This document shows, one piece after another, positions 34,907-44,488 of a stretch of 64,000 nucleotides of DNA (positions are counted from its first letter, which is position 1; each line of letters begins with the position of its first letter). Below the pieces are notes generated by a model. The model had not been told where the DNA came from, ran no database searches, and was given only the letters and a program-made list of their open reading frames with translations. A program made the position numbers and the translations under genes. Source of the stretch: Brenneria alni (GTDB lineage Bacteria; Pseudomonadota; Gammaproteobacteria; Enterobacterales; Enterobacteriaceae); assembly GCF_003666245.1 (NCBI RefSeq), contig NZ_MJLZ01000007.1:1-64000 (forward strand). Reading direction: 5' to 3'.

Positions 34907-35869
34907 TCAGAACAGTTTTCTGGCCGTTTCCAGCCAGTCGCCCTTGAAGGGACGTTTCATGTTCTCAATGGCATCGATAATGTCATGATGTACCAGTTTT
35001 TCATTCTGGATACCGACACAACGCCCACCGTAGCCTTGCAACAGCAGTTCTATCGAATAAGCGCCCATGCGGGAAGCCAGAATACGGTCATACGCCACCG
35101 GAGAACCGCCGCGCTGAATATGCCCCAGCACCGTGGCACGCGTATCACGCCCGGTTTCTTGCTGGATATATTTTGCCAACTCGTTGATATCACAGATGTG
35201 TTCGGTAATCGCCACAATGGCGTGTTTCTTACCTTTATCAATGCCGGCTTTGATCTCACTCACCAGATCTTCCGGGCTGAATGGCACTTCCGGCAGAACA
35301 ATAAACTCACAGCCGCCAGCAATCGCCGCCGCCAGCGTCAAATCACCGCAATGGCGCCCCATCACTTCAACGATGGAAATGCGCTGATGTGATGAAGAGG
35401 TATCACGCAGGCGGTCAATGGCTTCCAGCACCGTTTCCAGCGCGGTGAAGTAACCAATGGTGTAGTCTGTGCCCGCCACATCGTTGTCGATGGTGCCGGG
35501 CAGGCCAATACAGGGAAAGCCCATTTCAGTCAGGCGTTTAGCCCCCATGTAAGAACCATCACCGCCGATAACCACCAGCGCATCAAGCCCCTTGTCTTTC
35601 ATATTCTGAATGGCGACTTCACGAACCGCCTCGTCACGGAATTCTGGAAAACGCGCGGAACCGAGGAAAGTCCCGCCGCGGTTGATCATGTCTGATACGC
35701 TATAGCGATCCAACTGCACCATCCGATTCTCGTATAACCCCAGATAGCCGTCATAAATACCGAAAATTTCCAACCCTTCCGTCAGTGCACAGCGCACCAC
35801 ACCACGAATTGCTGCATTCATGCCGGGCGCATCGCCACCGCTCGTCAACACTCCGATTTTTCTAATCAT
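34907..35869 (-). CDS. pfkA: 6-phosphofructokinase I PfkA
   Basis: PfkA phosphorylates fructose-6-phosphate in glycolysis and is activated by ADP and inhibited by PEP. It has 320 residues, the E. coli length. Motifs include the N-terminal [15 protein letters not shown], the ATP-site [12 protein letters not shown], the catalytic [16 protein letters not shown] (Asp127 region) and [15 protein letters not shown] at 35869. A Cra-like site overlaps the likely promoter about 125 bp upstream, consistent with Cra repression known in E. coli. Confidence 0.97.
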   Translation of the reverse strand: MIRKIGVLTSGGDAPGMNAAIRGVVRCALTEGLEIFGIYDGYLGLYENRMVQLDRYSVSDMINRGGTFLGSARFPEFRDEAVREVAIQNMKDKGLDALVVIGGDGSYMGAKRLTEMGFPCIGLPGTIDNDVAGTDYTIGYFTALETVLEAIDRLRDTSSSHQRISIVEVMGRHCGDLTLAAAIAGGCEFIVLPEVPFSPEDLVSEIKAGIDKGKKHAIVAITEHICDINELAKYIQQETGRDTRATVLGHIQRGGSPVAYDRILASRMGAYSIELLLQGYGGRCVGIQNEKLVHHDIIDAIENMKRPFKGDWLETARKLF

Positions 35870-35973
35870 GACTACCTCTGGATTTGTAGATGTAATTTCG
35901 CAGGATTCTTCTATCGCCTATTGGCCGCCGCCTGTTGTATCGATAGTCACCCTCTAATTTTTAATAGAGGCAT

Positions 35974-36006
35974 AGTATAACAAATACCCGTAGCTGAATT
36001 GATTCA
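35974..36006 (-). promoter_or_regulatory. Candidate pfkA promoter with Cra (FruR) site
   Basis: GCTGAATTGATTCA at 35993-36006 fits the Cra pattern RSTGAAWCSNTHHW with one mismatch. On the minus strand TATACT (35974-35979) is a good -10 box, placing the Cra dyad over the -35 region, a repressing position. Assigned by eye. Confidence 0.55.
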
Positions 36007-36098
36007 GGTCAGGCTAATTGGCGCAATAATTCTTCATAACCATCACATTTTAAGCGCCAATCGACCAATAATAATGCCGGACAACCGCCGGAAACGCA

Positions 36099-36998
36099 TT
36101 AATCCAATCGGCCCCGTTGCGCTTGCGGCACCGTCGAAATCGGATCCTGATGGATAATAATATCAGAACCGGGAAATCTCCTGAGCAACGCTTGCTCTAT
36201 GCCATCGGCAATCTGATGTGACTGCACCAGAGGCAGCGCGTCATCCATCTCCAGATGAAGCTGGATAAACCGGGTAGGCCCGGAGCGACGGGTACGTAAA
36301 TCGTGCGCCCCGCTGATGCCCGGCCAGCCTGATACAATATTGACAATAACGTTACGCTCTTCATCTGGCAATGCACGATCCAGTAAAGACTGCACGGCTT
36401 CATATCCCATACGTAACGCACTGTACAGAATATAAGCGCCGATGCCCAACGCAAACAGCGCATCCGCACGCGTAACGCCTTGCCAGCTTAATACCAACGC
36501 AAGCAGAATCGCGCCATTCATCAGCAGGTCAGACTGGTAGTGCAGCATATCCGCCCGCACGGCCTGGCTATACGTTCGTTTAACCACCCAGCGCTGAAAT
36601 GACACCAGCAGCAAGGTTGACAGTAAAGCAATAACAGTCACCCCGATCCCCACCTCAGGCGCATGTAGCGTCTTGGGAGCCACCGTATGCTGTAAACCCG
36701 TTAAAATAAGGAACAAGGCGGAACCGGAAACGAACATACTCTGCGCCAACGCAGCCAGCGATTCCGCCTTTCCGTGGCCGAAGGTATGTTCAGGATCGGC
36801 AGGTTGAAGCGAGTAGCGTATCACAAGAAGATTCACCAGCGATGCGGCGATATCGACCAGAGAATCCACCAGTGACGCCAGCAGACTGACCGATCCGGTA
36901 TACCACCAGGCAAACATTTTCATGATAAACAGCAGCAACGCTACGGTTGTCGCCCCAAGCGCCGCCATAGTAACCAAACGCGCATACTGTGGACTCAT
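36099..36998 (-). CDS. fieF: Ferrous iron/zinc cation efflux pump FieF
   Basis: FieF (YiiP) is a proton-driven cation diffusion facilitator exporting Fe2+ and Zn2+. The 299-residue protein (E. coli 300) has six membrane segments, the transport-site pairs DSLVD (TM2) and HYQSD (TM5), and a cytoplasmic C-terminal metal-binding domain with [15 protein letters not shown] and HQDPIST. It starts 42 bp after the sotB stop codon on the same strand. In E. coli cpxP follows fieF; here the upstream neighbour is sotB, a rearrangement point. Confidence 0.95.
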   Translation of the reverse strand: MSPQYARLVTMAALGATTVALLLFIMKMFAWWYTGSVSLLASLVDSLVDIAASLVNLLVIRYSLQPADPEHTFGHGKAESLAALAQSMFVSGSALFLILTGLQHTVAPKTLHAPEVGIGVTVIALLSTLLLVSFQRWVVKRTYSQAVRADMLHYQSDLLMNGAILLALVLSWQGVTRADALFALGIGAYILYSALRMGYEAVQSLLDRALPDEERNVIVNIVSGWPGISGAHDLRTRRSGPTRFIQLHLEMDDALPLVQSHQIADGIEQALLRRFPGSDIIIHQDPISTVPQAQRGRLD

Positions 36999-37021
36999 AA
37001 CAGTCTCACTTAAGACAAGAG

Positions 37022-37052
37022 CAATCAGTCAATCAGTCAATCAGTCAATCAG
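37022..37052. repeat. 8-bp tandem repeat (CAATCAGT, about 4 copies)
   Basis: Three full and one partial unit of CAATCAGT occur in perfect head-to-tail order. The array crosses the sotB stop codon (37041-37043). The unit is not a multiple of 3, so copy number changes would alter the last few SotB residues and move the stop codon. Confidence 0.95.
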
Positions 37053-38228
37053 CGTATTGTTTAAAATTTGCGAATAACGCCGGAAGATAAAAATACACCA
37101 TCCCAGCGCAATCAACGCCAACACCGCGCCAACAAAGCCAATTTCGGTCAGATTCAAGTGCGTAATAACCTGATTGCCGAGTAACGCGCCGCCGCCGATG
37201 CCAATATTATAAATACCGGAAAACAGCGCCATGGCAACATCAGTTGCATCAGGGGCCAACGTCAGGACTTTGACTTGCATACTCAGCCCTATCGCCATAA
37301 TTGCTGTACCCCAGACACAGCATACCAGCAACAGGCTGACGTTACTGAAGGATAGCGGCAATAACAACAGCAGACACAGAAGCAGCAGCGCAATGGCGGA
37401 GATCAAAAAACCCGAGGGATATTTGTTGCTATACCGGCTGAACAATATGCTGCCGATGATCCCGGCACCGCCAAATAACAGCAGGAGCGCGGTAATAAAG
37501 CTATCGCTCATCAACGCCACTTTTTGTACAAAGGGTTCGATATAGCTGTAAGCCGTAAAATGCGCGGTGACCACTACAACCGTTAAGCCGTAAATGCAGA
37601 GCAAGGCTGGCCGTTTAAACAGCTCAGGCACACTTTTTAACGATCCGGCGTGACTGCTGGGTAGTACAGGCAACAGTTTCATCATGACCAACATAATCAC
37701 GCCCGCAACCACACCAATAATCGAAAAAGTGACACGCCATCCCAGATACTGACCAATAACCCGCCCCAAAGGCAGGCCCAGCACCATAGCCAGCGCGGTT
37801 CCGGTAGCCAGCAAACTTAACGCCTGCGCCTTTTTATCTTTGGGCGCCAGACGTACCACTAAAGACGCCGTTATCGACCAGAAAACCGCATGGGACAACG
37901 CCACGCCAATACGGGCGATCACCAGCACCCAATAACTCCACGCCAGACCGGACAACAGGTTACTGGCCGCGAACAGAATAAAAATTCTAATCAGCAGGCG
38001 TTTACGCTCCATATCACTGGAAAGCAACATGCAAGGGAGCGACATAACCCCGACTACCCAGGCATAGATAGTAATGATCAGCCCCACCTGCGCGGCACTC
38101 ATCGAAAAGCTGGCAGAGATGTCAGACAACAGGGCAACAGGAACAAATTCAGCGGTGTTGAAAATAAATGCTGCCAGAGAAAGGCTGACAACGCGCAACC
38201 ACGCAGTCGATCGGGGAGAACGGGTCAT
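37041..38228 (-). CDS. sotB: MFS sugar/arabinose efflux transporter SotB
   Basis: SotB (YdeA) is a 12-helix major facilitator exporting arabinose, IPTG and related sugars in E. coli. The 395-residue protein (E. coli 396) matches throughout, including [43 protein letters not shown] and [29 protein letters not shown] at 38228 was chosen over an earlier in-frame start. E. coli carries this gene elsewhere; here it lies between dcrB and fieF. The stop codon is inside an 8-bp tandem repeat. Confidence 0.9.
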   Translation of the reverse strand: MTRSPRSTAWLRVVSLSLAAFIFNTAEFVPVALLSDISASFSMSAAQVGLIITIYAWVVGVMSLPCMLLSSDMERKRLLIRIFILFAASNLLSGLAWSYWVLVIARIGVALSHAVFWSITASLVVRLAPKDKKAQALSLLATGTALAMVLGLPLGRVIGQYLGWRVTFSIIGVVAGVIMLVMMKLLPVLPSSHAGSLKSVPELFKRPALLCIYGLTVVVVTAHFTAYSYIEPFVQKVALMSDSFITALLLLFGGAGIIGSILFSRYSNKYPSGFLISAIALLLLCLLLLLPLSFSNVSLLLVCCVWGTAIMAIGLSMQVKVLTLAPDATDVAMALFSGIYNIGIGGGALLGNQVITHLNLTEIGFVGAVLALIALGWCIFIFRRYSQILNNTLID

Positions 38229-38372
38229 TGTATTGATATCAAAAGTTAAAATAAGAGAATGCGCAAATCGGCTCGGTGAGGAAACTGCGCGAAGCGTCAA
38301 TACTAGCGGAAAAGTATGACACTGAAGTGTAAAGTCGAAATCAATCGTCGGTTTTTCTAACTATCCGAACAA

Positions 38373-38405
38373 TACCCCAAACGCGATATACCCGCGCCTG
38401 GGGTA
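38373..38405 (-). terminator. Hairpin downstream of dcrB
   Basis: TACCCCA (38373-38379) pairs with TGGGGTA (38399-38405) with inner CGCG pairing, 15 bp after the dcrB stop codon. The minus-strand tail TTGTT is a weak U-tract. Confidence 0.55.
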
Positions 38406-38419
38406 GCACTGCTGTCTGA

Positions 38420-38986
38420 CTATTTCAGCTTCAAAGTCTGAATAATGCTTTCCGCCTCGCTTTGGGCCTGCTGCTGGTTATCTGCCGGCAACGTAATTTG
38501 CAGCGTCAGCAGATGATCGTCCACCTTACCCAACACCACGGATGAATAAGCTTGCTGACCGCTGCTGCTAATGATGCTGTCGAGCTGTTGCAGTTTTTGC
38601 CCGTCCACGTCAATGGTTTTGTTGGTCACAACCTGGAGGTTGGCATCACGCGTACGCTGCTGATCTTCCAGACGCTGCGCCAACACCGACAGCGCTTCAG
38701 TAGTGTTGTCGCCCAGAATGACAATGACCGCCTTTTGCCCGCTGGCGTTGGCGTAAACATGCATATTATTGGCCTGCGTACCCAGCTTACCGCTTTGGTC
38801 AGTCATATCGGCCGGCAGGGTAAAGGCCACCTTGCCGGACATCAGTTCAATATTCTGACCGGCTGACGCTTCCGCCGCCGGTTTGTCCTGCGCGGGTGCT
38901 GTCGCGGCGTCTTCCGTTTTGCCGTCACAGGCAGCAAGCAAAATCACCAACATACTCATTCCGAGGTATTTCACTACATTCGGCAT
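38420..38986 (-). CDS. dcrB: DcrB family lipoprotein
   Basis: DcrB is an envelope lipoprotein needed for phage C1/C6 adsorption in E. coli, with proposed roles in lipoprotein maturation and envelope integrity. The 188-residue protein has a type II signal peptide with lipobox LLAAC (Cys about residue 20), a low-complexity Ala/Glu linker and the conserved domain ([20 protein letters not shown]). [12 protein letters not shown] at 38986 was chosen as the only start leaving a proper signal. It lies next to yhhQ, as in E. coli. Confidence 0.9.
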   Translation of the reverse strand: MPNVVKYLGMSMLVILLAACDGKTEDAATAPAQDKPAAEASAGQNIELMSGKVAFTLPADMTDQSGKLGTQANNMHVYANASGQKAVIVILGDNTTEALSVLAQRLEDQQRTRDANLQVVTNKTIDVDGQKLQQLDSIISSSGQQAYSSVVLGKVDDHLLTLQITLPADNQQQAQSEAESIIQTLKLK

Positions 38987-39088
38987 AGGGTTTCCTTTCT
39001 CTTTTGTTGGAACAGATGAAAACATTATCGCACGCTATCCGGTCGGTAAAACAAGCCGTTTGTTGTCACAAACCATAAAGGTGCCGCC

Positions 39089-39775
39089 TTATTCTGACGG
39101 TGATACCAGCGCCTGGCGACGATAAAGCGTACCGGGCCGCTGTTCACTCAGACGTTTCAGCGCCATATTCAACATAACGCCATATATCGGCAAGAAGAAA
39201 ATCAGGCTGATCAAGAGTTTGAAAGTGTAGTCCACTAACGCGATTTCAACCCAATTTGCGGCCATAAAGGGATCGGTACTGCGGTAAAAAGCAATAAAGA
39301 AAAAGGCCAGCGTATCACTGAAATTACCCAATACGGTGGACACCGCCGGGGCTACCCACCAGGCGTTATGCTGACGCAGCCGGTTGAAGACGTGAACATC
39401 CAGAATCTGCCCCAGCACATACGCCATAAAGCTGGCGATGGCGATACGGGCCACCACGATATTGATCTGCTCCAGCGAGTTTAATGACTGCCACGATCCC
39501 TGATAGAACAGGGCTGAAACCAAATAGGAAATCAGCAGGGCAGGCACCATCACGGTCAGAATGATACGGCGTGCCAGCGGTGCGCCGAAAATCCGCACGG
39601 TGAGGTCGGTCGCCAGAAAAATAAACGGAAAAGTAAATGCCCCCCAGGTGGTATGAAAACCGAAAATCGACACCGGGAGCTGCACCAGATAATTACTGGA
39701 AGTAATAATCAGGATATGAAATAACGAAAGCCAGATCAGCGCCATAAGCCGCTGCCGGGGAGTAAAGCGATACAT
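39089..39775 (-). CDS. yhhQ: Queuosine precursor transporter YhhQ
   Basis: YhhQ imports 7-cyano-7-deazaguanine (preQ0/preQ1) for queuosine modification of tRNA. The 228-residue ECF-like membrane protein has six to seven hydrophobic helices and the family motifs SNYLVQLPVSIFGFHTTWGA, FIFLATDLTVRIFG and DVHVFNRLRQ. MYRFTPRQRLMAL at 39775 matches the family start; a longer in-frame extension is not supported. It is divergent from tusA, and dcrB follows on the same strand. Confidence 0.93.
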   Translation of the reverse strand: MYRFTPRQRLMALIWLSLFHILIITSSNYLVQLPVSIFGFHTTWGAFTFPFIFLATDLTVRIFGAPLARRIILTVMVPALLISYLVSALFYQGSWQSLNSLEQINIVVARIAIASFMAYVLGQILDVHVFNRLRQHNAWWVAPAVSTVLGNFSDTLAFFFIAFYRSTDPFMAANWVEIALVDYTFKLLISLIFFLPIYGVMLNMALKRLSEQRPGTLYRRQALVSPSE

Positions 39776-39986
39776 AAATGTGACCTTTTTGGTTATTGGG
39801 GTGAGGGAACCCAAGAAACATACTGCCTGATACCATAACTGATTCTGCAACGCGGCAGCATAATACACATTGGCTACGGCAAAGCAATGGTTGTTTTTTA
39901 CGCAAACGTTGTCGTGACTTGCACCAAGAAATCCCCAGCGTAAACTAAGGCGGTTTTTCCCCTTGTCATTATTACAGAGAACCTTC

Positions 39987-40232
39987 ATGACCGACCCCTT
40001 TGCCAATCCCGATAAAACGCTTGATGCACAGGGACTGCGCTGCCCCGAACCCGTGATGATGGTGCGCAAAGCGGTACGCCAGATGGCAGCCGGACAAACA
40101 TTACTGGTTATTGCCGACGATCCCGCCACAATCCGGGATATTCCCGGTTTCTGCCGTTATATGGAACATGATCTGCTGGCGCAGGTAACCGGGCAGTTAC
40201 CCTATCGTTATTTACTGCGCAAAGGGGGATAA
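39987..40232 (+). CDS. tusA: Sulfurtransferase TusA
   Basis: TusA relays sulfur from IscS to TusBCD for 2-thiouridine synthesis at the tRNA wobble position. It has 81 residues, the E. coli length. The catalytic Cys lies in [13 protein letters not shown] (residue 19) and [14 protein letters not shown] follows. [10 protein letters not shown] at 39987 is the family start, 24 bp inside a longer open frame. It is divergent from yhhQ and convergent with zntA. Confidence 0.96.
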   Translation: MTDPFANPDKTLDAQGLRCPEPVMMVRKAVRQMAAGQTLLVIADDPATIRDIPGFCRYMEHDLLAQVTGQLPYRYLLRKGG

Positions 40233-40268
40233 CACTGACGCCCCGCCGAGCAGAGCGTCAGAGAGTTA

Positions 40269-42569
40269 TTAACCCTGCTTTTTGAGCAGCCTGAGCGCAT
40301 TGGCTGTGACCAACGCGGTGGCGCCAGAGTCCGCCAGCACCGCCAGCCACAAGCCGGTGATCCCCATGATGCTGGTGATCAGAAACAGCGCTTTCAGCCC
40401 CAGGGCGATAGTCATGTTCTGGCGAATATTACGGTGCGTCGCCCGCGACAGCCGGATCATCATCGCCAACTCATCCAGACGGCTATGGGTTAACGCGGCG
40501 TCAGCCGTTTCCAGCGCGACGTCAGTACCGCTGCCCACGGCAATACCTATCGTCGCCGCTTTCATAGCCGGGGCGTCATTAATGCCGTCACCCACCATAG
40601 CCGTCGGGCGTTGCCGATTAAGTTCACTGACCGCCATGACTTTATCCACAGGCAGCAAACCGGCCCGGTAATCAATACCCAGTTCGCTTGCAATCGCGGC
40701 GGCGGCTCTGGGATTATCCCCCGTTAACATTACGCAGCGGATATTCAGCGCCTGTAGTCCACTCAGCGCGGATTTAGCATCGTTACGCAGTGTATCCCGC
40801 AGCGCCAGCAAACCGAGCACGCAGCTATCTTCCTGCACAACCACCACCGTTTTGCCTTCATTTTCCAATGCATCGATGCGTTGTTGCCAGTCCGCACTCA
40901 GCGAACCCGCCGCCAGCCTGGTCGGAGAACTGACCTGGAGGTGTTTACCCGCAATCATGCCCTCTACGCCGATACCCGCTAACGCCCGCCGGTTGTCCGC
41001 AATGGGCAGAAACGCGCTCTCTGCCAGCGCCCGTTGCACGATAGCTTTGGCCAGCGGATGGTGTGAGCCTGACTCTACCGCTGCGGTACGTGCCAGCAGC
41101 GCGATTTCACTGATGCCCGGAGCAGGGAAAATATCGGTAACCTGCGGTTTGCCTTCGGTTAATGTGCCGGTTTTATCAAAGGCGACAGTGCCAATGCCGC
41201 CAAGCGACTCCAGCGCCGCACCGCCCTTAATCAGCGCCCCCTGACGAGCTGCCGCCGCAAGGCCTGACGTGATCGCCGCTGGCGTGGAAATCACCAGCGC
41301 ACAGGGACAGCCAATCAGTAACAGCGTCAACCCGCGGTAAATCCATTCCTGCCAGGGTTGCGCCAGTAACAAGGGAGGGATCAGAATAACCAGCAAAGAC
41401 AGCAGCATAATCGCCGGCGTGTAATAACGGCTGAAATGATCGAGGAAACGTTCTATCGGCGCCCGGCGTTCCTCCGCTTCTTCTATCAATCGCAGAATAC
41501 GGTCAATGGCGCTATTGCCCGATTGTGAAACCACGCGCAACTGCACCATTTGGTCGACGCACAGGCTACCTGCGGCAATCTTATCACCCGGCGCCCGTTC
41601 AACCGGAACGGACTCCCCGGTTAACGCGCTTTCATCGAAACTGGCTTCAGCCATCAGTAATTCAGCATCGGCTGGCAGTCGGCCACCGGGGGCGACTTCA
41701 ATAACATCGCCGGGAGACAGGCTGGCAACGGGTACACGAACGCGCCGTTCATTTCTGATCACCGTGGCCTCTTCGGGGATCAACGCCATTAGCGCGGTCA
41801 CGCCTCGCCGTGCGCGGTTAGCCGCATAGGATTCCAACTGCTCGCCCAGCATAAACAGCAGCAGAATGACCGTGGCTTCCGTTGTGGCGCCAATCAGCAA
41901 TGCGCCGATAGAAGCCACGCTCATTAGCGTTTCAATCGCAAAAGGCGTACCAGAACGAATAAGCTGTATGGATTTTTTCAGGATCGGAATAAGCCCGACC
42001 ACGGTGGTGGCAATAAAGGCAATTTGTCCGCCGGACTCACTAACCAGTGATAGTCCCCAGCTTGTCGCCGTCAGCAACGCAAACAGCATTAAAAAGCCGT
42101 ATTCATGAATAAAATGACGTGAATCAGGAGAAAGAGGCGTTTGTGGAGCAATGTCCTGCAACGTAAAGCCGATTTGCTGAACGGCGCGTTGTACCTGGGG
42201 GCGAACATCATTACGGGCGTCGACCACCAATTTTTCGGTGGCGAACAGCACATTGGCTTGTTCTATCCCGGTGAGGTTTTTTACTGCATTTTCAATTTTA
42301 CGGGCGCAGCCGGGGCAATCCATCCCGCTGATTTTCCAGCTAAACCGCTTATGCTGCGCGGGTCGGTCGCTGTCGTCGCCGTCAGGGTCGTCTGAATCGG
42401 CATTGTCACCGCTTTCCGCGATGCTGTGATCCGAACCGCGTCCGGTGTTGGCGACAGAACCCGCAGCGTGTTTTACCGAACAGCAACTTTTTTCACCATG
42501 TGATGGTTGACGGGCGTGTTCATGGCAGCAGGCTGATTTTTCAGCGCCGTGATGCTGATGAGAATGCAT
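40269..42569 (-). CDS. zntA: Zn(II)/Pb(II)/Cd(II)-exporting P-type ATPase ZntA, with extended Cys/His-rich N-terminus
   Basis: ZntA is a PIB-type ATPase that pumps excess zinc, cadmium and lead out of the cytoplasm. The 766-residue protein is longer than E. coli ZntA (732). The first 75 residues hold many His, two CC pairs (SACCHEH, KSCCSVKH) and a stretch rich in Asp/Ser. A ferredoxin-like metal domain (SGMDCPGCARK) follows, then membrane helices with the CPC motif (IGCPCALVIST), the phosphorylated Asp in DKTGTLTEG and the hinge VGDGINDAPAM. ATG at 42569 follows AGGAGG. No ZntR-type dyad is obvious upstream; a Fur-like palindrome is. Confidence 0.95.
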   Translation of the reverse strand: MHSHQHHGAEKSACCHEHARQPSHGEKSCCSVKHAAGSVANTGRGSDHSIAESGDNADSDDPDGDDSDRPAQHKRFSWKISGMDCPGCARKIENAVKNLTGIEQANVLFATEKLVVDARNDVRPQVQRAVQQIGFTLQDIAPQTPLSPDSRHFIHEYGFLMLFALLTATSWGLSLVSESGGQIAFIATTVVGLIPILKKSIQLIRSGTPFAIETLMSVASIGALLIGATTEATVILLLFMLGEQLESYAANRARRGVTALMALIPEEATVIRNERRVRVPVASLSPGDVIEVAPGGRLPADAELLMAEASFDESALTGESVPVERAPGDKIAAGSLCVDQMVQLRVVSQSGNSAIDRILRLIEEAEERRAPIERFLDHFSRYYTPAIMLLSLLVILIPPLLLAQPWQEWIYRGLTLLLIGCPCALVISTPAAITSGLAAAARQGALIKGGAALESLGGIGTVAFDKTGTLTEGKPQVTDIFPAPGISEIALLARTAAVESGSHHPLAKAIVQRALAESAFLPIADNRRALAGIGVEGMIAGKHLQVSSPTRLAAGSLSADWQQRIDALENEGKTVVVVQEDSCVLGLLALRDTLRNDAKSALSGLQALNIRCVMLTGDNPRAAAAIASELGIDYRAGLLPVDKVMAVSELNRQRPTAMVGDGINDAPAMKAATIGIAVGSGTDVALETADAALTHSRLDELAMMIRLSRATHRNIRQNMTIALGLKALFLITSIMGITGLWLAVLADSGATALVTANALRLLKKQG

Positions 42570-42585
42570 ATCTTCCTCCTATGTT

Positions 42586-42604
42586 GATGATAGTAATTCT
42601 CATC
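42586..42604. promoter_or_regulatory. Fur-box-like palindrome upstream of zntA
   Basis: GATGATAGTAATTCTCATC matches about 13 of 19 positions of the Fur consensus GATAATGATAATCATTATC and lies 17-35 bp before the zntA start, over the likely promoter or leader. It could also be a chance palindrome. Confidence 0.3.
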
Positions 42605-42660
42605 AGCAACTTTACACCGCCATATGAGGCTAATCCAGCGTTTCGCCTACTTTGTGTGCA

Positions 42661-43290
42661 CTAAAAATAGAGCGAGCGAACGATTAAGAAATGTCCGCCG
42701 AAATAGCATGCCGCCACAATGGCCTGATGGGCGCGAAAATTAATGCGGTAGTGGTGAATAAGCCAGGCCGCATGGGCGATAAACAGCAACAAACTGCCTG
42801 CCAACAGCGAGAAATTATAATCCGTTCCGAGGGCAAAATAACGCTCGCCGGCAACCCAGACCATCAGGGTGGTCATAATGATAAACGCGCATACCGGCCA
42901 GCGCTGAACACCCAGACGGCTCCAGATAATCACCATCAGTATTACGGCCAGAATGATAAGCACCAGCACCAGTGGCCAGAAGAACGTGAGCGCCATCTGG
43001 CCGGTGAAAAAACTTATCGTATAGAGCAAATGAGAGAGAAAGTAGGCGCCGAACGCATAGAGGAGCCGTTGTGTCGGCAATAATAACAAGGTATCCGCAA
43101 CCAGCGAGGCCAGCAACCCGATGACAATCAGATAACCCGGCGCACTCAGTATCGGCGTTTGCCAGGCCAGCGCCAGCAGTAATAACAAGGTAACGGGTTT
43201 GAACAGCCAGCGCTGCCATACCGGACCACGGTAGCTGGCGTCAACATACAACCAGCCGGAAAAGAGCACGGCAATAAACGACCAAAGCAT
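42661..43290 (-). CDS. yhhN: YhhN/TMEM86 family membrane protein
   Basis: This 209-residue protein (E. coli 208) has about eight hydrophobic segments and fits the YhhN family. Eukaryotic TMEM86B members are lysoplasmalogenases; the bacterial substrate is not settled. Start ATG at 43290. It lies upstream of zntA on the same strand, as in E. coli, about 90 bp apart. The 232 bp to the divergent DUF1820 gene must contain both promoters. Confidence 0.88.
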   Translation of the reverse strand: MLWSFIAVLFSGWLYVDASYRGPVWQRWLFKPVTLLLLLALAWQTPILSAPGYLIVIGLLASLVADTLLLLPTQRLLYAFGAYFLSHLLYTISFFTGQMALTFFWPLVLVLIILAVILMVIIWSRLGVQRWPVCAFIIMTTLMVWVAGERYFALGTDYNFSLLAGSLLLFIAHAAWLIHHYRINFRAHQAIVAACYFGGHFLIVRSLYF

Positions 43291-43522
43291 AGATTGTCCT
43301 TTTCTGAATTAAACCTGCCGGATAAAAGAAACCCGGAATAAGTGTTATCTCTCACCTGAGTGGATAAATCCGTCACGGCGTCCACCGTCTTATTATTCAG
43401 TGTAGGAGTATAAACAACATTGGGTGAGACAGATGCGTATACCGGTGCTTCATGTTATGTTATCAGCCCGTTTGATCTGCTGATTGGCGCATGTGAAACA
43501 TCCTGAAGGAGAGTGTTGTTGA

Positions 43523-43843
43523 ATGAGCAATGAACCCGCACTTTATCGTATTCAGTTTATGAATAACGGTAAAAACTATCAGCTTTATGTGCGTGAGTTG
43601 GTGCCAAGCAATCTATTTGGTTTTATTGAAATTGCTGACTTCGTATTCGATAGCCAATCAACGCTACTGGTTGACCCCTCCACTGAAAAGCTGAAAACTG
43701 AATTTTCAGGCGTCAGCCGTAGCTTTATTCCTTTACAAGCCGTGATCCGTATTGATGCGGTAACTGAAAAGGGCAGCGCCCGAATTTCCGAGCTGGGCGA
43801 TAATGTCACGCATTTTCCTTACCTTCCAGGCAAAAAAAACTGA
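43523..43843 (+). CDS. DUF1820 family protein
   Basis: This 106-residue soluble protein starts MSNEPALYRIQFMNNGKNYQLYVRE-like and has the DUF1820 pattern: an N-terminal beta-rich segment, SNLFGFIEIADFVFD, then IPLQAVIRIDAV with a conserved C-terminal LPGKK. No signal peptide, membrane segment or catalytic motif is visible. As I recall, E. coli K-12 has no gene at this place. yhhM starts 3 bp after the stop codon, so the two form an operon. Function unknown. Confidence 0.8.
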   Translation: MSNEPALYRIQFMNNGKNYQLYVRELVPSNLFGFIEIADFVFDSQSTLLVDPSTEKLKTEFSGVSRSFIPLQAVIRIDAVTEKGSARISELGDNVTHFPYLPGKKN

Positions 43844-43846
43844 CGA

Positions 43847-44206
43847 ATGAGTGAAATCCCGCTGTTGCTGATACTGGCTTTCGCGCTGATCCTTACGCTG
43901 GCATGGCGCCAGTACCAACGTCAGCGCCATCAGGAAGCGTTGAATGACGCCACGCCGCTGCGCACGATATTGGCGGAAGTGAAAACCAAACGTGAATTTC
44001 CGCGTACTCGCAGCCGTTCCCGCGAACATGAAGTGGTGATGATGGAAAATATGCGTTTTGAGGCGATATTTCATCCCCTACATGGCGGAAATGATATTAC
44101 GCTGCGGCTTGGCAAGACGGAATATCATCGGCTTGATAAAGGTATGCGGGGTATGTTGCAAGTTAAGGGAACCCGTTTTGTCGGCTTTGCTCCCCATCAA
44201 GAATAA
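43847..44206 (+). CDS. yhhM: YhhM, DUF2500 family protein
   Basis: This 119-residue protein has one N-terminal membrane anchor (IPLLLILAFALILTLAW, residues 4-20), a basic linker and a small C-terminal domain (FHPLHGGNDITLRL then GTRFVGFAPH). It fits DUF2500; the function is unknown. It starts 3 bp after the DUF1820 stop codon and is convergent with yhhL, with only 3 bp between stop codons. Confidence 0.85.
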   Translation: MSEIPLLLILAFALILTLAWRQYQRQRHQEALNDATPLRTILAEVKTKREFPRTRSRSREHEVVMMENMRFEAIFHPLHGGNDITLRLGKTEYHRLDKGMRGMLQVKGTRFVGFAPHQE

Positions 44207-44209
44207 CGC

Positions 44210-44488
44210 TTATTTTCCGGGCTGTTCAGGCTGTTTTTTCTGCCAGGCCAGCAGTTCAAACACGCCAAACAGAAAAATGCGCGCCTGAAGCGCCTGGCTC
44301 AGTGATGAGTTTTCTTTTGGCTGGCTCGACTTTAGCAGCAGCAGTTGAAAACCGTGCATCAGGATCATAAACACCATCGCCACTGTCATAAAAATATTCA
44401 GTGGCTTGGGGAAAGGGTGAATCAGGTTAAATAGCAGAAATCCCCACACGCCCAGCATCAATAATCGACCCAGATTAATCCATATCAC
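44210..44488 (-). CDS. yhhL: YhhL, DUF1145 family inner-membrane protein
   Basis: This 92-residue protein has two membrane segments (LLMLGVWGFLLFNLI and LNIFMTVAMVFMILMHGFQLLLL) and a conserved tail RIFLFGVFELLAWQKK, the DUF1145 family of unknown function. I place the start at a GTG at 44488 that overlaps the rsmD TGA (GTGA), giving a protein close to the E. coli length (89). The longer open frame extends into rsmD without support. Translation is probably coupled to rsmD. Confidence 0.85.
   Translation of the reverse strand: MIWINLGRLLMLGVWGFLLFNLIHPFPKPLNIFMTVAMVFMILMHGFQLLLLKSSQPKENSSLSQALQARIFLFGVFELLAWQKKQPEQPGK

Noticed and set aside
37022-37052. CRISPR-like array
   Set aside because: Units are 8 bp with no spacers. 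This is a simple tandem repeat.
42571-42660. ZntR operator upstream of zntA
   Set aside because: No MerR-type dyad between -35 and -10 boxes at 19-20 bp spacing could be identified by eye.
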